Assembly (NCBI GenBank): GCA_036365145.1 | Contig: JAEOAD010000048.1 | Coordinates: 11,852,501 to 11,916,500, forward strand | DNA: 64,000 nucleotides | Direction of reading: 5' to 3' | Origin: Orientallactaga sibirica | Taxonomy: Eukaryota > Chordata > Mammalia > Rodentia > Dipodidae | Part shown: in pieces, positions 11,957-24,290 of the stretch | Layout of the letters: each line of letters begins with the position of its first letter | Position numbering within the stretch: position 1 is the stretch's first letter | Made by a program: the position numbers and the translations under genes | The notes under the pieces: model-generated | The model's input: only the letters and a program-made list of their open reading frames with translations | What the model was told of the DNA's origin: nothing | Databases searched by the model: none

Positions 11957-12710
11957 CCCCCCAATTTTATTTCTAATGTGGTAAATATTTATAGAAATAG
12001 TGCACATAAGCAAAGCTCAATGGTTTTTCAGTATATAAAGGGGTCTTAAGACAAAACCTTTGGGAGAGGCTAGTTTGGGACTCATAGTTTGTAAGTGATG
12101 AAAGCCACTACTAAATAGTTCACCAGGCTGACCCCAGAGCCGTTCTCTTACCCTTGGCACTGGGTGGCTCAGTGTTCGGTTTCAGATCTATTGTGGTTGA
12201 GGTGCTCCATTTCAAAGAACACCACTTTGGCTCTCAATCTTTCAAATTGCCGTCACTAGAGATTTAAAATAACAGGAGTCAATTAAATGGTCAATGTTAT
12301 ATTAAGGTAACAACCCCCCAAATTTCCATCATTTAACATAGAGGAGGCTTTCTTGGGCATAATTCAAAGGAACCTCAAGCCCAACCATTCCCTATTGTGA
12401 GTGACTAGGCTGGCTGCCATCTCGGCTCACCCTCCACTGTCACTGTGGCATGGGAGGAGGCTGCTGAAGAGTGAAGCACCAGCAACTAGAGTTACCAGTG
12501 AAAGTGCCATAGGTCACTTCAGGTTTCAGTGACGAGTGGGAAGGTCCTGTCCTTTGTAGCTCAGAATAGAGGAGAGCTGGATGCCAATGAGCAGGACTTC
12601 GGCTGTCAATCACTTTTGTCCTTCCGCCACCCTGCCAGCCTGCATTCATCCAATTTCTGTGACTATAACAAGATATCTGAGATAATTAGCTATTAAAGAT
12701 GAGACATTTG
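11957..12710. other. Intergenic, single-copy-looking
   Basis: No repeat or gene recognised. A 69-codon minus-strand ORF (12440-12649) has no resemblance I can name. Confidence 0.5.
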
Positions 12711-12934
12711 AGGCTGGAGAGATGGCACAGCAGTTAAAGCACTTGCCTGCAAAGCCTAATGACCTGGGTTTGATTCCCCAGTACCCATGTAAAGCCATAT
12801 GCACAAAGTGGCACATGCATCTGGAGTTCGTTTGCAGTGGCTAAAGGCTCTGGTGCACCCATTCTCTCTGTATATTTCTCCTCTATCTATCTATCTCTCT
12901 GCTTGCAAATAAAAAATAAAAATATTTTTAAAAA
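12711..12934 (+). mobile_element. tRNA-derived SINE
   Basis: Typical copy with a TCTA-rich tract and AAAATAAAAATATTT tail. Confidence 0.9.
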
Positions 12935-13115
12935 GAATGTCAGCTTACTTCTGTATGGCTCTTGACTATTTCCAAGTAACCACACAGCTAACTACTGCAC
13001 AGGGTAGTGAAAGAAGTCCAGATGCGTTGAGCAGGTCTGAGGACGAAAGAAAACTCTGGCTTGGATGATCAAGGATGGCTTCAGGGAGATACTGGGATTA
13101 AAATAAGGGTCATGA

Positions 13116-13270
13116 GCCAGGCATGGTGGTGCATGCCTTTAATTTTAGCACTTGGGAGGCAAAGGTAGAAGGATCACAGTGAGTTTGAAGCCACCCTGAG
13201 ACTTCATAGTAAATTCCAGGTCAGCCTGGGCAAAGGCAAAAGACCCTACCTCAAAAAAAAAAAAAAAAAA
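13116..13270 (+). mobile_element. B1-type SINE
   Basis: A poly-A tail of about 18, with short flanking repeat GTCATGA on both sides. Confidence 0.9.
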
Positions 13271-14264
13271 GTCATGAAATTCTAGAGGAATCCAGGCTGG
13301 AAGAGATGGGGAGGGAGGGGTGAAGCAGACAGAAAGCCAATGAAGGAAGAGAGCTTTTCAGGCTGGTGAATAGATTGCATAGCTACAATTAATCAAGTCA
13401 GGAAACATATTGCAAGCACACAAAGATGACATGGAGGATGAGAAGGAAGTAGCAATCCCAGGAGGAAAGCACAGCCCTGGGGAGGGACCATGAGCCAGCT
13501 GGGAAGGAGAGCATGCAGCCAATTAGGCCCACAGGGAAGAAGCCACGGGCCCTGAAGACCTCTTATTTATTCACAAGAGAGATGTTGGGCTTAGAGATAC
13601 AGACATAATTTATTTTAATCGAAGAAGCTAGAGTCAAAGCATGCTCTATATCTTTTCCCTCCTTAAAAAAAAATGTATTTTCTTCACAATTTCTCAATTT
13701 TAATAACAACAAAATAGCTGCGGCACAATAGTCTTCCACAAATGAAAATATAATTTTTCAGAAATAGCAGTTTATAAGCATCAAGCCAAGCAGATGTTGG
13801 AAGTATCAAGCTTAAATTGTCATGTTTTTTTAGTTCTCAAGTAAGAGTAGGCAAGCTCTGTTTTGTGTTTGCCTGCTTCATGCATTGACAAGCACCTTTG
13901 GAAGGACATAAGATAAAAGGAAAGCCCAAATCTTGGGCTGTATGTTCAGGGAAGCTGACATGATTTATTGAAGAACATTGGAGCCAATAACGAACAGAGA
14001 AACTGAAGTAAGGAAGTAATAATAGAACAGATGAGATTGCAAGGAGAAACAGCGCAAGTGCAGAATTCAAAGGACCTTCAATGATTGGAATCAACATACT
14101 CTTTCTACTGTCCAAACAAGATAACAGCCCTTTGCTTAAGTATCTTAAGTAAACCCTGGAACACACAGTGTTAGTACAAGTATGGAAGGGAAAGCAAGAC
14201 CCCTGGAACTTTGAATGGCTTTAGAAGGTTCTCAAATGGTTTACAAAGTTCTGCTGTTTCCTAT
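13271..14264. other. Intergenic, single-copy-looking
   Basis: AT-rich in the middle; no exon-like ORF or named repeat recognised. Confidence 0.5.
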
Positions 14265-14628
14265 TGTGGTACTATAGGGATCTAGAATGTACCTAAAGTC
14301 TTAAGAGTTAAGAGTTAAGGGCATGGTCCCCAGCACCACTGGGAGGTAATGGAGGAGGACAGGCCTACAGGGAGGAAGTTAGGTCAATGGGAGTGTGTAC
14401 TCTGAGGGGATAGGAACATCCTGGGTTTTTTTGGCTTCTTGGCCATAAGTAGTTTTGCTCTACCACACACTGATGTCACGATAAGCTGCCGCAGGCCCAG
14501 AAGCAGTGGGACAATGGCTCATGGACTGCAGCCTCCAAACTGTGAGCCAAAGTAAGCTTCACCTCTGTATAAACTGATGCTCAAGTCTCTCGGGTCTTTG
14601 TTACAGTGGTGGAAAGCTGACTGACACA
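14265..14628 (+). mobile_element. Old LTR-like element (TG...CA)
   Basis: Begins TGTGGTACTATAGG and ends GCTGACTGACACA, with CTGTGAGCCAAAGTAAGC before the end, as in other rodent solo LTRs here. No clear target duplication, so the call is tentative. Confidence 0.6.
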
Positions 14629-14982
14629 TACAGCCACTGGGGGGCCACTGGACCGTTGAGAGCCCATTATGAAGATTCTGAGGCAGAGTCCAAAATGTAC
14701 CAGAGAAACATCTAGACAGATGACAGTGAGACCAGTCTAAAGACTGTTTCATCAGCCCAGGCATACGCCAACGAGCCAACGCAGTGAACTGTGGCAGTAG
14801 CAAGGTGCTACCCACAACCAGGGCTGGCAGCAGATGTGCTGGATCCATCCCCAGCTTGATTTGGGGACTTGTTCATGTCTTCCTTGGCTTCAGTCTTGTC
14901 CCTGGCCACCCCCCACGTCTACCACCCCACCTCCAGGTTGTGTGCACTAGATAACAGCTTTTCTCTCTCTTCTCCCAAATCC

Positions 14983-14986
<4 letters not shown>

Positions 14987-15054
<68 letters not shown>

Positions 15055-15067
15055 TACATATACATAC
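14987..15067. repeat. (TA)n-(CA)n-(TACA)n compound microsatellite
   Basis: About 16 TA, then about 17 CA, then TACA units. Short ORFs through it are artefacts. Confidence 0.95.
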
Positions 15068-15181
15068 ACCTATGGAAAAGTTTAGTTTACAAATTAGGCA
15101 CTAAGAAATTAATAGAAATAGCTAATGATAAAAAACAACAGTTATACTATTCACAATTAAGAAAACTGTTAGAATACCAAG

Positions 15182-15532
15182 TGTTGCAGTCAGCTTTGCT
15201 GCAGATTGCTGGCAGAAATCAGCCAACCAAGTGCAATTTGTGGAAGGAAGGGTTTATTTTGGCTTACACACTCAAGGGGAGGCTCCATGATGGCAGGAGA
15301 AAACGATGGCATGAGCAGAGGGTGGACATCACCTCCTGGCCAACATCAGGTGGACAACAGCAACAGGAGAGTGTGCCAAACACTGGCAAAGGGAAGCTGG
15401 CTATAATACCCATAAGCCCGCCCCCCAAAATACCTGTCTCCAGGGGGTTCCAATTCCCAATTTGCCACCAGCTGAGGAGCTAGCATTCAGAACACATAAG
15501 TTTACCAGGAACACCTGAATCAGACCACCACA
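15182..15532 (-). mobile_element. Solo LTR-like element, family A
   Basis: TGTTGCAGTCAGC...GACCACCACA, 351 bases, flanked by CCAAG/CCAGG (4 of 5). Sense is the minus strand, as the poly-A-like AATAAACC lies in that direction. It sits at the 5' edge of a B1. Confidence 0.78.
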
Positions 15533-15650
15533 CCAGGCATGATGGTGCATGCCTATAATCCCAGTACTCAGGAAGCTTAGGCAGGAGAATCCTAAATTTG
15601 GGGCCACCCTGGGCAGATTGAAACATTGTTTTAAAAAGAAACAAAGAAGA
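15533..15650 (+). mobile_element. B1-type SINE, 3'-shortened
   Basis: CATGATGGTGCATGCCTATAAT through GGGCAGATTGAAAC. A purine-rich tail follows to about 15715. Confidence 0.8.
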
Positions 15651-15724
15651 GGAGGAGGAAAGAAGAAGAGAGAATGGAAGTGAAGGAAAGGAAAGAGAAG
15701 GGGAAAGGGAAATTGTTGCTTACC

Positions 15725-16055
15725 AGTCTGATGACACTGTGCAGCTATCGTGAAGTAAAATATGCATTACTCAGGGATGTAAGTGCCAAGGCAGGGGAGG
15801 AGTGCTTACAATACTGTCTTGCAGACACAAAGTGGCCTTGAGGCTCGTGACCTCGCAGAAGGTGGTGCCACTTACACAAGACCTGCCTAACAGGAGGGGG
15901 AAATGATGACATCAAAACAGACCAGGGACTAGTAGGAAAGAACTGGCTTCAGGGGAAGGGGGACAAAGGAGGTCCTGGGAGGGGTTATGATCATGGAATA
16001 TTGTATACTTGTAGATATTTATAGAGGTTGTCAGTAAAGATTTAAAAAAAAAAAG
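15725..16055 (+). mobile_element. L1 3' end fragment
   Basis: CTTACACAAGACCTGCCTAA, ATGATGACATCAAAA and a 3' end near GTCAGTAAAGATTT(A)11 match a recurrent rodent L1 3' terminus. The same sequence recurs near 60600. Confidence 0.68.
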
Positions 16056-16784
16056 TGTTACTTGAACATACACTCTGCTATAAAACAACCAGTGATTTGA
16101 TAACTAGGATGGCTACGTACTGACCAGTGTGTGAGGCGTCTATACCACATGCATCTGCTGGACAAAAGGATCACTCATGTCCAGGTGACACGGGACACGC
16201 AGAATGTCATGGAATGTCAAACTTGGGAACTGCTTGTCTGGAATTTGAACTGTTGAGCTTGAGTAATTGAAACCCCCATAGCTGCATTGCTGTTTCTGCC
16301 CTCCTTCAGCTGGCCTCTCAAGACAGAGGTGACATGAACCATATGTACTTATGTCTAGACAAACGCCATATGTGTGCTACCATATGAATAGTCTATATCT
16401 GAAATCACACAGCTAGGAAAGTATAAGATAAAAAACTATATAGAGTTCTAACTGTTTTCCTTCACATGCCTTCGTAGATAGCCTTGTCCCTAGCCCAACC
16501 CAGGTACAATGACTTTGTACATATTTCTGTTATGTTTGCACCATTTGTTTGGTACTGTTACCATTCTGTTTCCATATTCGTACTCACCATTCTATCCAAA
16601 TAGTGCCTAACACACAGCAAGTGGTTTAAAATACAACTTTTGAAATAGTTTCATAAAATTGTTTCAAGTTCCTGTGATTTTCCTCAGTAACGACAGATGT
16701 AAACGTTGGCATTTGGACTGGCTTGTCTTAAGTGTAATTTGAAAGTCAGTGAGTGACTTGTCTTCATTTAAACTGTCCCACGTC
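16056..16784. other. Intergenic, single-copy-looking
   Basis: No gene. A weak L2-like stretch (TAGTGCCTAACACACAGCAA at about 16601-16620) is the only resemblance noted. Confidence 0.45.
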
Positions 16785-16936
16785 AGGCTGGCGAGATGGT
16801 TCAGTGGCTAAGGTACTAGCCTTCCAAGCCTAACAACTGGGGTTTGATTCCCCAGTGCCCATGTAAAGCCAGATGCACAAAATGGCACATGGCCCTGGCA
16901 TGCCCATTTTCTCTCTCTATCTCTCCTAAATAAATA
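16785..16936 (+). mobile_element. tRNA-derived SINE, internally deleted
   Basis: Flanked by ATTTAAACTGTCCCA on both sides. Lacks the usual TCTGGAGTTCATTTGCAGTG middle block. Confidence 0.88.
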
Positions 16937-17430
16937 ATTTAAACTGTCCCATGTTCATGCCCAGTAGGCTTTCTCTCTGTCAGTCCTGAGTTGGCACGAG
17001 GTGGGAGGAGGGGTAGGAAGGGGCACCCACTCCACAATCTACAGTTACTCCAATATATAAAGCTGGGTTTGTTTGATAAATGAGCTATTTGCACATTAGC
17101 ATTTCAGCTAGGACTGGGTTACTAATTTGCAAATTTGAAAGTCTTTTCCCAAACAGGCCAAAAGTCCAGTTATTTGTGTAGGTCTTGAATCAGTGGGGAT
17201 GGAAATAATAGAAATATATGGTCACAAGTCCCATTTCTGAAAATTCCATTCAGTTTGAGCATTCAAGGCTCAGTGCTTTTTCTTATGAGAACTATCCAAC
17301 TGTGAAATACTATAGAAAATAGAATCTCTAATACATACTGTTGTGTTGGGTCCTCCAAAACATTCCCTGTGCTTGCTGCACTGCAGAGGATACAGCCTGG
17401 GAGGGGCAGTGCACTGATGTCAATAATTAG

Positions 17431-17632
17431 CTGGGAGGGGGGGAGGCAGCCCAGTGATTAAAGGTGCTTGCTTGCAAAGCCTGCCAACCTGGGTTTGATT
17501 CGCCAGTGCTCACATAAATCCAGATGCACAAAGTGGAGCATACCTCTGCAGTTCATTTGCAGTGGCTGGAGGTCCTAGCATCCCCATATACACACACACA
17601 CACACTCTCTCTCTCAAGTAAATAAATAAAAG
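17431..17632 (+). mobile_element. tRNA-derived SINE
   Basis: Diverged head, clear B box (GGTTTGATTCG), CA and CT tracts, and AAATAAATAAA tail. Confidence 0.87.
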
Positions 17633-18321
17633 TCAGTAGCTGGGTTGGTTCCGTGGCCACTGTGTTGCTTGCTTACTTTGTGGCAAAGTGATGGGCAGTA
17701 TACATTGACGCTGTGATGCTCTTTGCTTCATTTTGCCCACAAATTTCCTAAACGTAGCCTTTTAAACTTGAAAACACAAGTAATTTGAACTAGATCTGTA
17801 AAGGACCTTCACTGAGCCATTATTCCCTGGGCTGCTGTCTGGTTGCTTCCTAAAGACAACATTAACTCTCAGCTAAGGCCTAGTTGATGAAAATAGTATG
17901 GATAGATACAGAAATGGGCTGTCTGGAAGGCTGCCTTGGTTTTGGTTTCGGACTTGATGAAGTTGATACTTAGACTGAATATTCTTACAGGTCTGTTGTA
18001 GCTCAGAAAACAATTCCCCAAAATATGCCCAAAGGGAACATCAGGTGGAAGGGGGAGACGGGGAGGGACATGTGGAAGCAGCGGGAGCAGGGAAAGGCTC
18101 TTCCTCAGGCTCTTCATCCTGCTGCACCTGTGAGAACACGGTCACGGCTTCAGTCTTCCTATGGAGAATTCATTAACCAGGGAAAATCAAATTATCTCAC
18201 AAAAGGGACAGACCGAAAACTCCACCACCAAAAGGCTCAAGGGGTCTTTTTCTCAGGCCATTGTGTGACCTCTGGGCTCATTCCTCTGAAAAGTCATTTA
18301 CCATTCCTCTAAAGCCCCATC

Positions 18322-18654
18322 TGTTACAGTCATTTTCATTGCAGGGACAGAACACCTGACAAGAAGAGCCGCATGGGAGTTAGGGGTTTGTTTTCCCCCA
18401 CCTAGTCTGAAGGGAAACTCCACAGTGGCACGGCATGAGCAGAGGCTGGACATCTCCTTGCCACAGCAGGTGGAAACAGCAGCCAGAGAGTAAGCCTCAC
18501 TCTGGCAAAGGAGACCTGGCTGAAACACCCCTAAGCCTGTTCCCAATAACACATCTCCTCCAGCAAGGCTCCACCTCCCAAACTGCCATTGGCTAGGGGA
18601 CCAAGCATTGAGAACACATGAGTTTATGGGGGGCATGTGATTCAAACCACCACA
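18322..18654 (-). mobile_element. LTR-like element, family A (diverged)
   Basis: TGTTACAGTC...AACCACCACA. Shares CAGCAAGGCTCCACCTCCCA and CACATGAGTTTATGG with the copy at 32610. Flanks CCATC/CTATT agree at 3 of 5. Confidence 0.7.
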
Positions 18655-18754
18655 CTATTCTTCCCTGTACCCCTAGGAACAGGATATTTAAGCTTCAGCT
18701 TTTTGGCCCTTCTTTGAGTTTTTATATTTTACATGGCTTCTGTCCATATAATTG

Positions 18755-18998
18755 TTTAATTTTTAAATTTTAAATTTTATACAGAGATAGAGGGAGAGAG
18801 AGGGAGTGAGGGAGAGAGAATTGGCACACCAGGGCCTCAGCCACTGCAATTGAACTCCAGACACTTGCACCACCTAGTGGACATGTGTGACCTTGTGCTT
18901 GCCTCACCTTTGCGCATCTGGCTTATATGGAGAGTCGAATATGGGTCTTTAAGCTTTGCAGGCAAGTGCCTTAACCATTGAGCCATCTCTCCAGCCCT
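18755..18998 (-). mobile_element. tRNA-derived SINE with long-insert variant
   Basis: Has extra sequence between the middle block and the B box, including GCACCACCTAGTGG (18867-18880), a CTCF-like core on the minus strand. Confidence 0.88.
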
Positions 18999-19374
18999 AT
19001 ATGTTTTTTTTCTTTCTCCTGTTAATCTATTGTCTGTTTTTAATAAAAAAAATAGACCAGTCAGATGAAAAAAATGAAATTTCCCTACAGGGCTTACAGT
19101 TTGAGGGGATTTAGTGAAATGAGACTCTCTCATTCTTCCTTGCCTCTGGGATGTATTCATAAATGCCACATACCCATGAACAGCAGCCATTACTATGCAG
19201 ATTTAACTAGGCAATGTGTATAACCCAGTGCTGGACTCCAAGATGCTAAAGGAGTATTGGCAGAGGCCAGGGGCTTGAAGGAAGATTTTCACTTCCTACT
19301 CCTTGCTTTCACATGCTGCGTACTAGCTGCAGAGAGCAGAGCAAGCACACTGCCCAGGAAATTAAATAGGGAAG

Positions 19375-19723
19375 TGTGGTCACCTTCTCACTGCTGGCAC
19401 GAAGCATCAGACCAAAAACAGCTGATGAGAGCAAAGATGTTTATTTTGGCTTACAGGCTTGAGGGGAAGCTTAATTATGGCAAGGAAAAACATGGCATGA
19501 GCAGAGAGAGGCTGGACATGACCTCCTGGCAACACCAGGTGGACAACAGCAGCAGGAGAGTGTGACAGACACTGGCAAGGGGGAGCTGGCTATAACACCC
19601 ATAAGCCCGCCCTCCAACAACACACTTCCACCAGTAAGGATCCAATTCCCAAATTGCCATCAGCTGGGGATCAAGTTTTCAGAGCACATGAGTTGTGGGA
19701 GACAACTAATTCAAAGCACCCCC
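19375..19723 (-). mobile_element. Solo LTR-like element, family A
   Basis: Shares the family body (TTTATTTTGGCTTACAGGCT, CTGGCTATAACACCCATAAG). Ends are diverged; flanks GGAAG/CGAAG. Confidence 0.72.
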
Positions 19724-19842
19724 CGAAGGGTGACAGGTACCCTTTCCAAGGCCTTATGGTTGCATAAAGTGAAAAAAAAAGAAATTAAATAAATAAATAA
19801 ATAGATGCTTCTCCCATCTATTCTTAAAGAGACAAGAAGAAA

Positions 19843-20183
19843 TGGTTTGATTCAGGTGTCCCCCATAAGCAGCTGTTCTGAATGCTAAGTCCCCAGCTGG
19901 TGGCAATTTGGGAATTGTATACTCCTGGAGGTGGTGTATTGTTGGGGGTGGGCTTATGGGTGTTATAGCCAGCTTCCTCTTGCCAGTGTTTGGCACACTC
20001 TCCTGTTGCTGTTGTCCATCTGATGTTGGCCAGGAGGTCATGTCCACCCTTTGCTTATGCCATTGTTTTCCCCTGCCAACATGGAGCATCCCCTTGAGCC
20101 TGTAAGCCAAAGTAAACCCTTTTTACTGACAAGCTGCTCTTGGTTGGGTGTTTTCTGCCAGCAGTGTGAACCTGACTGAAACC
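19843..20183 (+). mobile_element. Solo LTR-like element, family A, opposite orientation
   Basis: GGTTTGATTCAGGTG start, GTAAGCCAAAGTAAACCC signal region, GCCAGCAGTGTGAACC end. Lies 120 bases from an inverted sister copy. Confidence 0.75.
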
Positions 20184-20676
20184 CCAGCTCTTGAGTCCAG
20201 TCGGTCTGATCATCAGGACCTTCTGCTGCGGAGGGACTAGTGAAGTGAATGAGCAGGAGGCGGGTGGGCAAGTATTGCGTCCACTGTGAGGAGGGAAAAG
20301 TCTGAACCTGCCACTTCCCCATTAAAAGTAATATTTTTGTGGTTTTTTGGGGGTTTTGAAATTCTGTGGTAGTGTTATATGTCAGGTTAGGCCATGACAC
20401 ATCCTATGTGCTGCTCTGGTGAGTGATCCTGGAACTCTGAGGCTTACACAACAAGGGTTTATTGCTCTCTTACACTGGGAAAGTATCAGGAGCCAGGTGT
20501 GACTCTGTTAATGTCATCTTGACCCTAGGACCCATGCAGAATGGCAGAGAAGTCTTCCTGGGACATTAACAGCTGTGGCAGAGAGGGAAGAAACACAGCG
20601 AGCTACATATCATTTTTCGAACACTTCACTGGTCACAGTAAGTTGCATGGCCACACAGGAGCCCAGCAAAAAGGGT

Positions 20677-20880
20677 CTCAGTTCTCTACTGCTGTCACTG
20701 AATTCTACCAAATGCATCATTTACGAAGAAGAGACACCTAGGTGGCTCACAGTTCTGAAGGCTGGGGATCCAAGAGCATGGTGCCAACATCTGCTCAGCA
20801 TCCAGTGAGAGCTTCCTGCTGCTATGTCATAACATGGCAGAGGGACCATATGCCAGGCAAAGCAAGCATGCTAGCTCCAA
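20677..20880 (-). mobile_element. Possible MaLR LTR relic
   Basis: GGCTCACAGTTCTGAAGGCT, a GATCCAAGAGCATGGTGCC block, then CATAACATGGCAGAGGGA follow the order seen in MLT/MST-type LTRs. Tentative. Confidence 0.45.
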
Positions 20881-21049
20881 TCTCTCTTTTCCTTTTTTCT
20901 TTTCTCTCCTTCTTTGAAGTGCCAGGCGTCAAAACTGGAGCATGCCAGGTAAGTGCTCTACTATTGAGCTCCATGAGACACACTTCTGCCTCTAAAGTTA
21001 CTTATAATGTGATCCTGAGGCCTTTCCTTCATCACCCCATGTATTCATT

Positions 21050-21263
21050 TTTTTAAATTTTATTTAGATATTTGCAAACAGAGAGAGATAAAGAGAGACA
21101 AAGAGAATAGGCACACCAGCGCCTCCAGCCACTGCAAATGAACTCCAGATCCAGGTTCAAGCCCCATCTTGTGCATCTGGCTTTATATTGATACTAGAGA
21201 ATCGAACCCAGATCATAAGGCTTTGCAGGCAAGCACATTACTGCTGAGCCATCTCTCCTGCCC
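21050..21263 (-). mobile_element. tRNA-derived SINE
   Basis: Minus orientation, somewhat diverged; the head ends at CCATCTCTCCTGCCC. Confidence 0.88.
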
Positions 21264-21314
21264 GTCTCATCTGTTCTTAATCCTAATGCCATTTGCATAT
21301 GAATTTGGGAATGG

Positions 21315-21480
21315 CATTGGTTACTTTTCTTGTCCTTGTGATAAAATATCTAATAGAAACAAATTAAGAGAAGAGGGCTCACAATTTTGGCTCAAAATTC
21401 ACAGGGTACAGTCCAGGACATATTTAAACTTCAGCTGAGGAGGTGTTATGCCCTTTACAGGCTGTAACAAGCAGGGCACT
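21315..21480 (-). mobile_element. LTR-like relic, truncated
   Basis: TGTGATAAAATATCTAATAGAAAC and the following GGGCTCACAATTTTGGCTC resemble the inner part of rodent LTR elements of the same general type. Tentative. Confidence 0.4.
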
Positions 21481-21567
21481 GAGTATAAGTAAACAGTATT
21501 ACAGACTCACGCTGTCACATCCTGAAGTTTTAGGCTGATCATCAGGAACTTTAGAAAAGGGAGACAT

Positions 21568-21812
21568 GGGGCTGGAGAGATGGCTTAGCAGTTAAGGTGC
21601 TTGCCTGCAAAGCCTAAGGACCCAGGTTCAATTCCCCAGTACCTATGTATGCCAGATGCACGAGATGACACATGTATGTGGAGTTCATTTGCCTGGCTAT
21701 AGGCCTTGGTGTGCCATTATGTCTCTCTAACTGCATTTCTCTCTCTCTCTTTCTCTCTCTCTCTCTCAAAATAAGTAAGTAAATAAATAAAATAAAAGAT
21801 AAAAAAAGAAAA
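21568..21812 (+). mobile_element. tRNA-derived SINE
   Basis: Close to consensus, with a long (TC)n tract and AATAAATAAAATAAA tail. Confidence 0.9.
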
Positions 21813-22414
21813 TGGAGGCATGAAAGAGACCAATAGGTTATGCTTCATTGTCATACCTTAAAAGAATATATTCATACATAAACATTTACACATACACCAC
21901 AGCTTGCTCACAATACTTGTCTTCCCCAGCCTGCAGGAGTCTCTGCTCTGTGCTATCTTGCTCATAGACAGAGGCCTCACAGTGTTTCCACCATCTGTGA
22001 CAAAGTAGACCCAGAGCAGGGAAAGAGAACATGGTAAATTGCATCCTATCTTGAAAAGACTCTCCCCAAGAGGTAATACACGGCACTTCTACTCACATTT
22101 TGCTGACCAAAGTAGGTCATGTGGTCATGCCCAAGTTGAAAAGCAAAGCGCTCGGCCATCCTCTGCCTAGAAGGAAGTAAACTGAATTACAGGAGAGTCA
22201 CTTAAGGTTTTCCTGGAGTTGTATCAATTGAGGGGCAGGTAGGTCAGGCTGAGCAAGTGAACTAAGTGTCCAGAATCCATCAGACCCCTGACACTGTTCT
22301 TCCCATACCGTGGAGAAGAGGGGGAAATGAAACAAAACACATTGCATCCCTCCACAGAGGAAAGAATGAAAGGGTCCATAATTATTAGAATTTGATATGC
22401 TGATGAGAAGCTGC

Positions 22415-22805
22415 TGTGGTAATTTGAGTGCATGGCCCCACAGGCTCAGATGTTTCTGATGAAGAATTTTGAGCTTGTAACTTGGGTCTCCAGCAGCCAG
22501 GGTGAAGGAAGTTTCACTGGGGACAGATCTTTGAGTCCACCCGTAAGATGTTTTGGGGGTTAATCTTAAATCCAGCCCTAACTAGGTGTGCTCAGAACCG
22601 TGGAGCTCTGGCTGTTCACGCCTGCTGGCACTTTGTGGTGCTTGCATTTGGTGGTATCTCTCTGCTTGGCTCTATGAAGAGGAGCCAGCTGCTTCTGCCA
22701 TTGATGGCATTCCCCTGAATCTGTAAACCTGAAATAAACCCCTTTCCTTCCATAAGCTGTGTCTGGTTGGATGTTTGTCCTAACAACAAGAAGCTGACTG
22801 CAACA
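22415..22805 (+). mobile_element. Solo LTR-like element, family B
   Basis: TGTGGTAATTTGAGTGC...CTGACTGCAACA, 391 bases, with AATAAA at about 22733, about 70 bases before the end. Shares only its ends with family A. Confidence 0.65.
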
Positions 22806-23044
22806 GTTGGTGGTTCCTGGTCGTCCTAGACCACAATGCCTCATTGTCCCTGGGTATCCAGGCAATGGCAGAACAAGGTCTTGAGCAGCCATGAGTGCAA
22901 TAGGAAGAAATACCCTGGAGACAGCTTCAGAGAACATATCATTTATTTGCCAGGGGAATGGGTTAATAAACATTTGTGAAAGAGCAGAAAGAGGTACAGG
23001 TAGGTATGGATCATAAGGGGATTGTTTAGTTCAAAAGTCCTGCT

Positions 23045-23298
23045 GGGGCTGGAGAGATGGCTTAGTGGTTAAGGCGCCTGCCTGCAAGCCTAAGAACCCG
23101 GTTCCAATCTCCAGGTCCCACGTTTAGCCAGATGCAAAGTGACGCAAGGGCGCGATGCCGCACTTGCCCACAAGGGGACGCACACATCTGTATTTTGTTC
23201 ACAGCAGCTGAGAGACTACTGGCACGCCCATCTCTATCTGTCTCCCTCTCCCTCTCTGTCTCTCTCTGTATCTCTCTCCAAAAAATAAATAATTTTTT
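23045..23298 (+). mobile_element. tRNA-derived SINE, long-insert variant
   Basis: Flanked by AAAGTCCTGCTG on both sides. Contains CCACAAGGGGACGC (23168-23181), a CTCF-like core. Confidence 0.92.
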
Positions 23299-24065
23299 TA
23301 AAGTCCTGCTGATGCCTAATTAGCATGCAGTGACATCACAAGAAAGGGTCACATGATCTAGGTAGTGGTGGGAAAAAGGTATAGGTTATGAGTCATAGAT
23401 GAGTAGGCTGTATGAAGGCTGTTGGTTAATGCCATATAAGGACATTCCCAGGCAAGCGGCTACAAGACTATGAGCGAAACCTAAGTCTTATCAGGATGTC
23501 CAGGTGCCCCACACTGGGGGAGGGATCAGCCTCACTCCTGCCAGTTATGAGATTATCAGGGCTTACTGCAACCGCGGGGAAGGGAGTGGCCTCACTGCTG
23601 CCAGTCTCGGGATAACCGGGAGTCAGGCTTGCTGCAACCTTCAGGGGTCTGGGGCCCTTAGTCATGCCTGACAGTTTAGATTTGCTCTCAATAGCCCAGA
23701 GGCCTTCAACTATGTCCCACAGTGGTTGGGTTACTTCCTATTCCGGTGGTATGCTCTTTAGGCTGGCTATATACCTGATAGTCTTTATATAAACCTGCCA
23801 GGCACAGTAGTCTTAGACATTACTGGTGACAGCCTACTAAAGAGTATGACCCTGAGTGTTACAATTGATGTCATGTCTTAGAAGACTGTGGAGACACATT
23901 TAAGAAACATTTATAAAGGCTTTGGGGAGTTCAAATACCCACCTTATTGATTCTTGGGGGAGACAGAAAAGATAGGGAGGGTAATTTTGTGAATGGGTGG
24001 GACAAGGGCCAAATTCCCTATTAGACCCAACAGGCAAGGTATCTAGGACTCAAAATACATTTTTA
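23299..24065. other. Intergenic with a 60-bp two-copy tandem repeat
   Basis: Units begin at 23521 and 23581 (AGGGATCAGCCTCACT against AGGGAGTGGCCTCACT). TATAAG- and TATAAA-like boxes near 23438 and 23787 suggest an undefined LTR remnant. No gene. Confidence 0.45.
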
Positions 24066-24290
24066 GGGGCTGGAGAGATGGCTTGGCAGTTAAGGCACTT
24101 GCCTGCAAAGCCTAGGGACCTGTGTTTGACTCTCCAGATCCCACATAAGTCAGATGCACAAGGTGACGAAAGTATGCAAGGTCACACATATGCACAAGGT
24201 GGTGCACACGTCTGGAGGTTCTACTATAGTGGCTGGAGGCCCTGGGACATCAATTCTCTCTCTCTTGCATAAATAAAAGAAAAACAGTCT
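24066..24290 (+). mobile_element. tRNA-derived SINE
   Basis: Carries a partially duplicated GCACAAGGTG middle block. Confidence 0.88.

Noticed and set aside
14869..15483. 204-codon plus-strand ORF
   Set aside because: It spans a TA/CA microsatellite and an LTR-like element; the YIYIYI and THTHTH runs are repeat translation.
22806..22830. Possible primer-binding site after the family B LTR
   Set aside because: The sequence after the LTR end does not resemble a tRNA 3' complement I can name, and no retroviral internal region follows.
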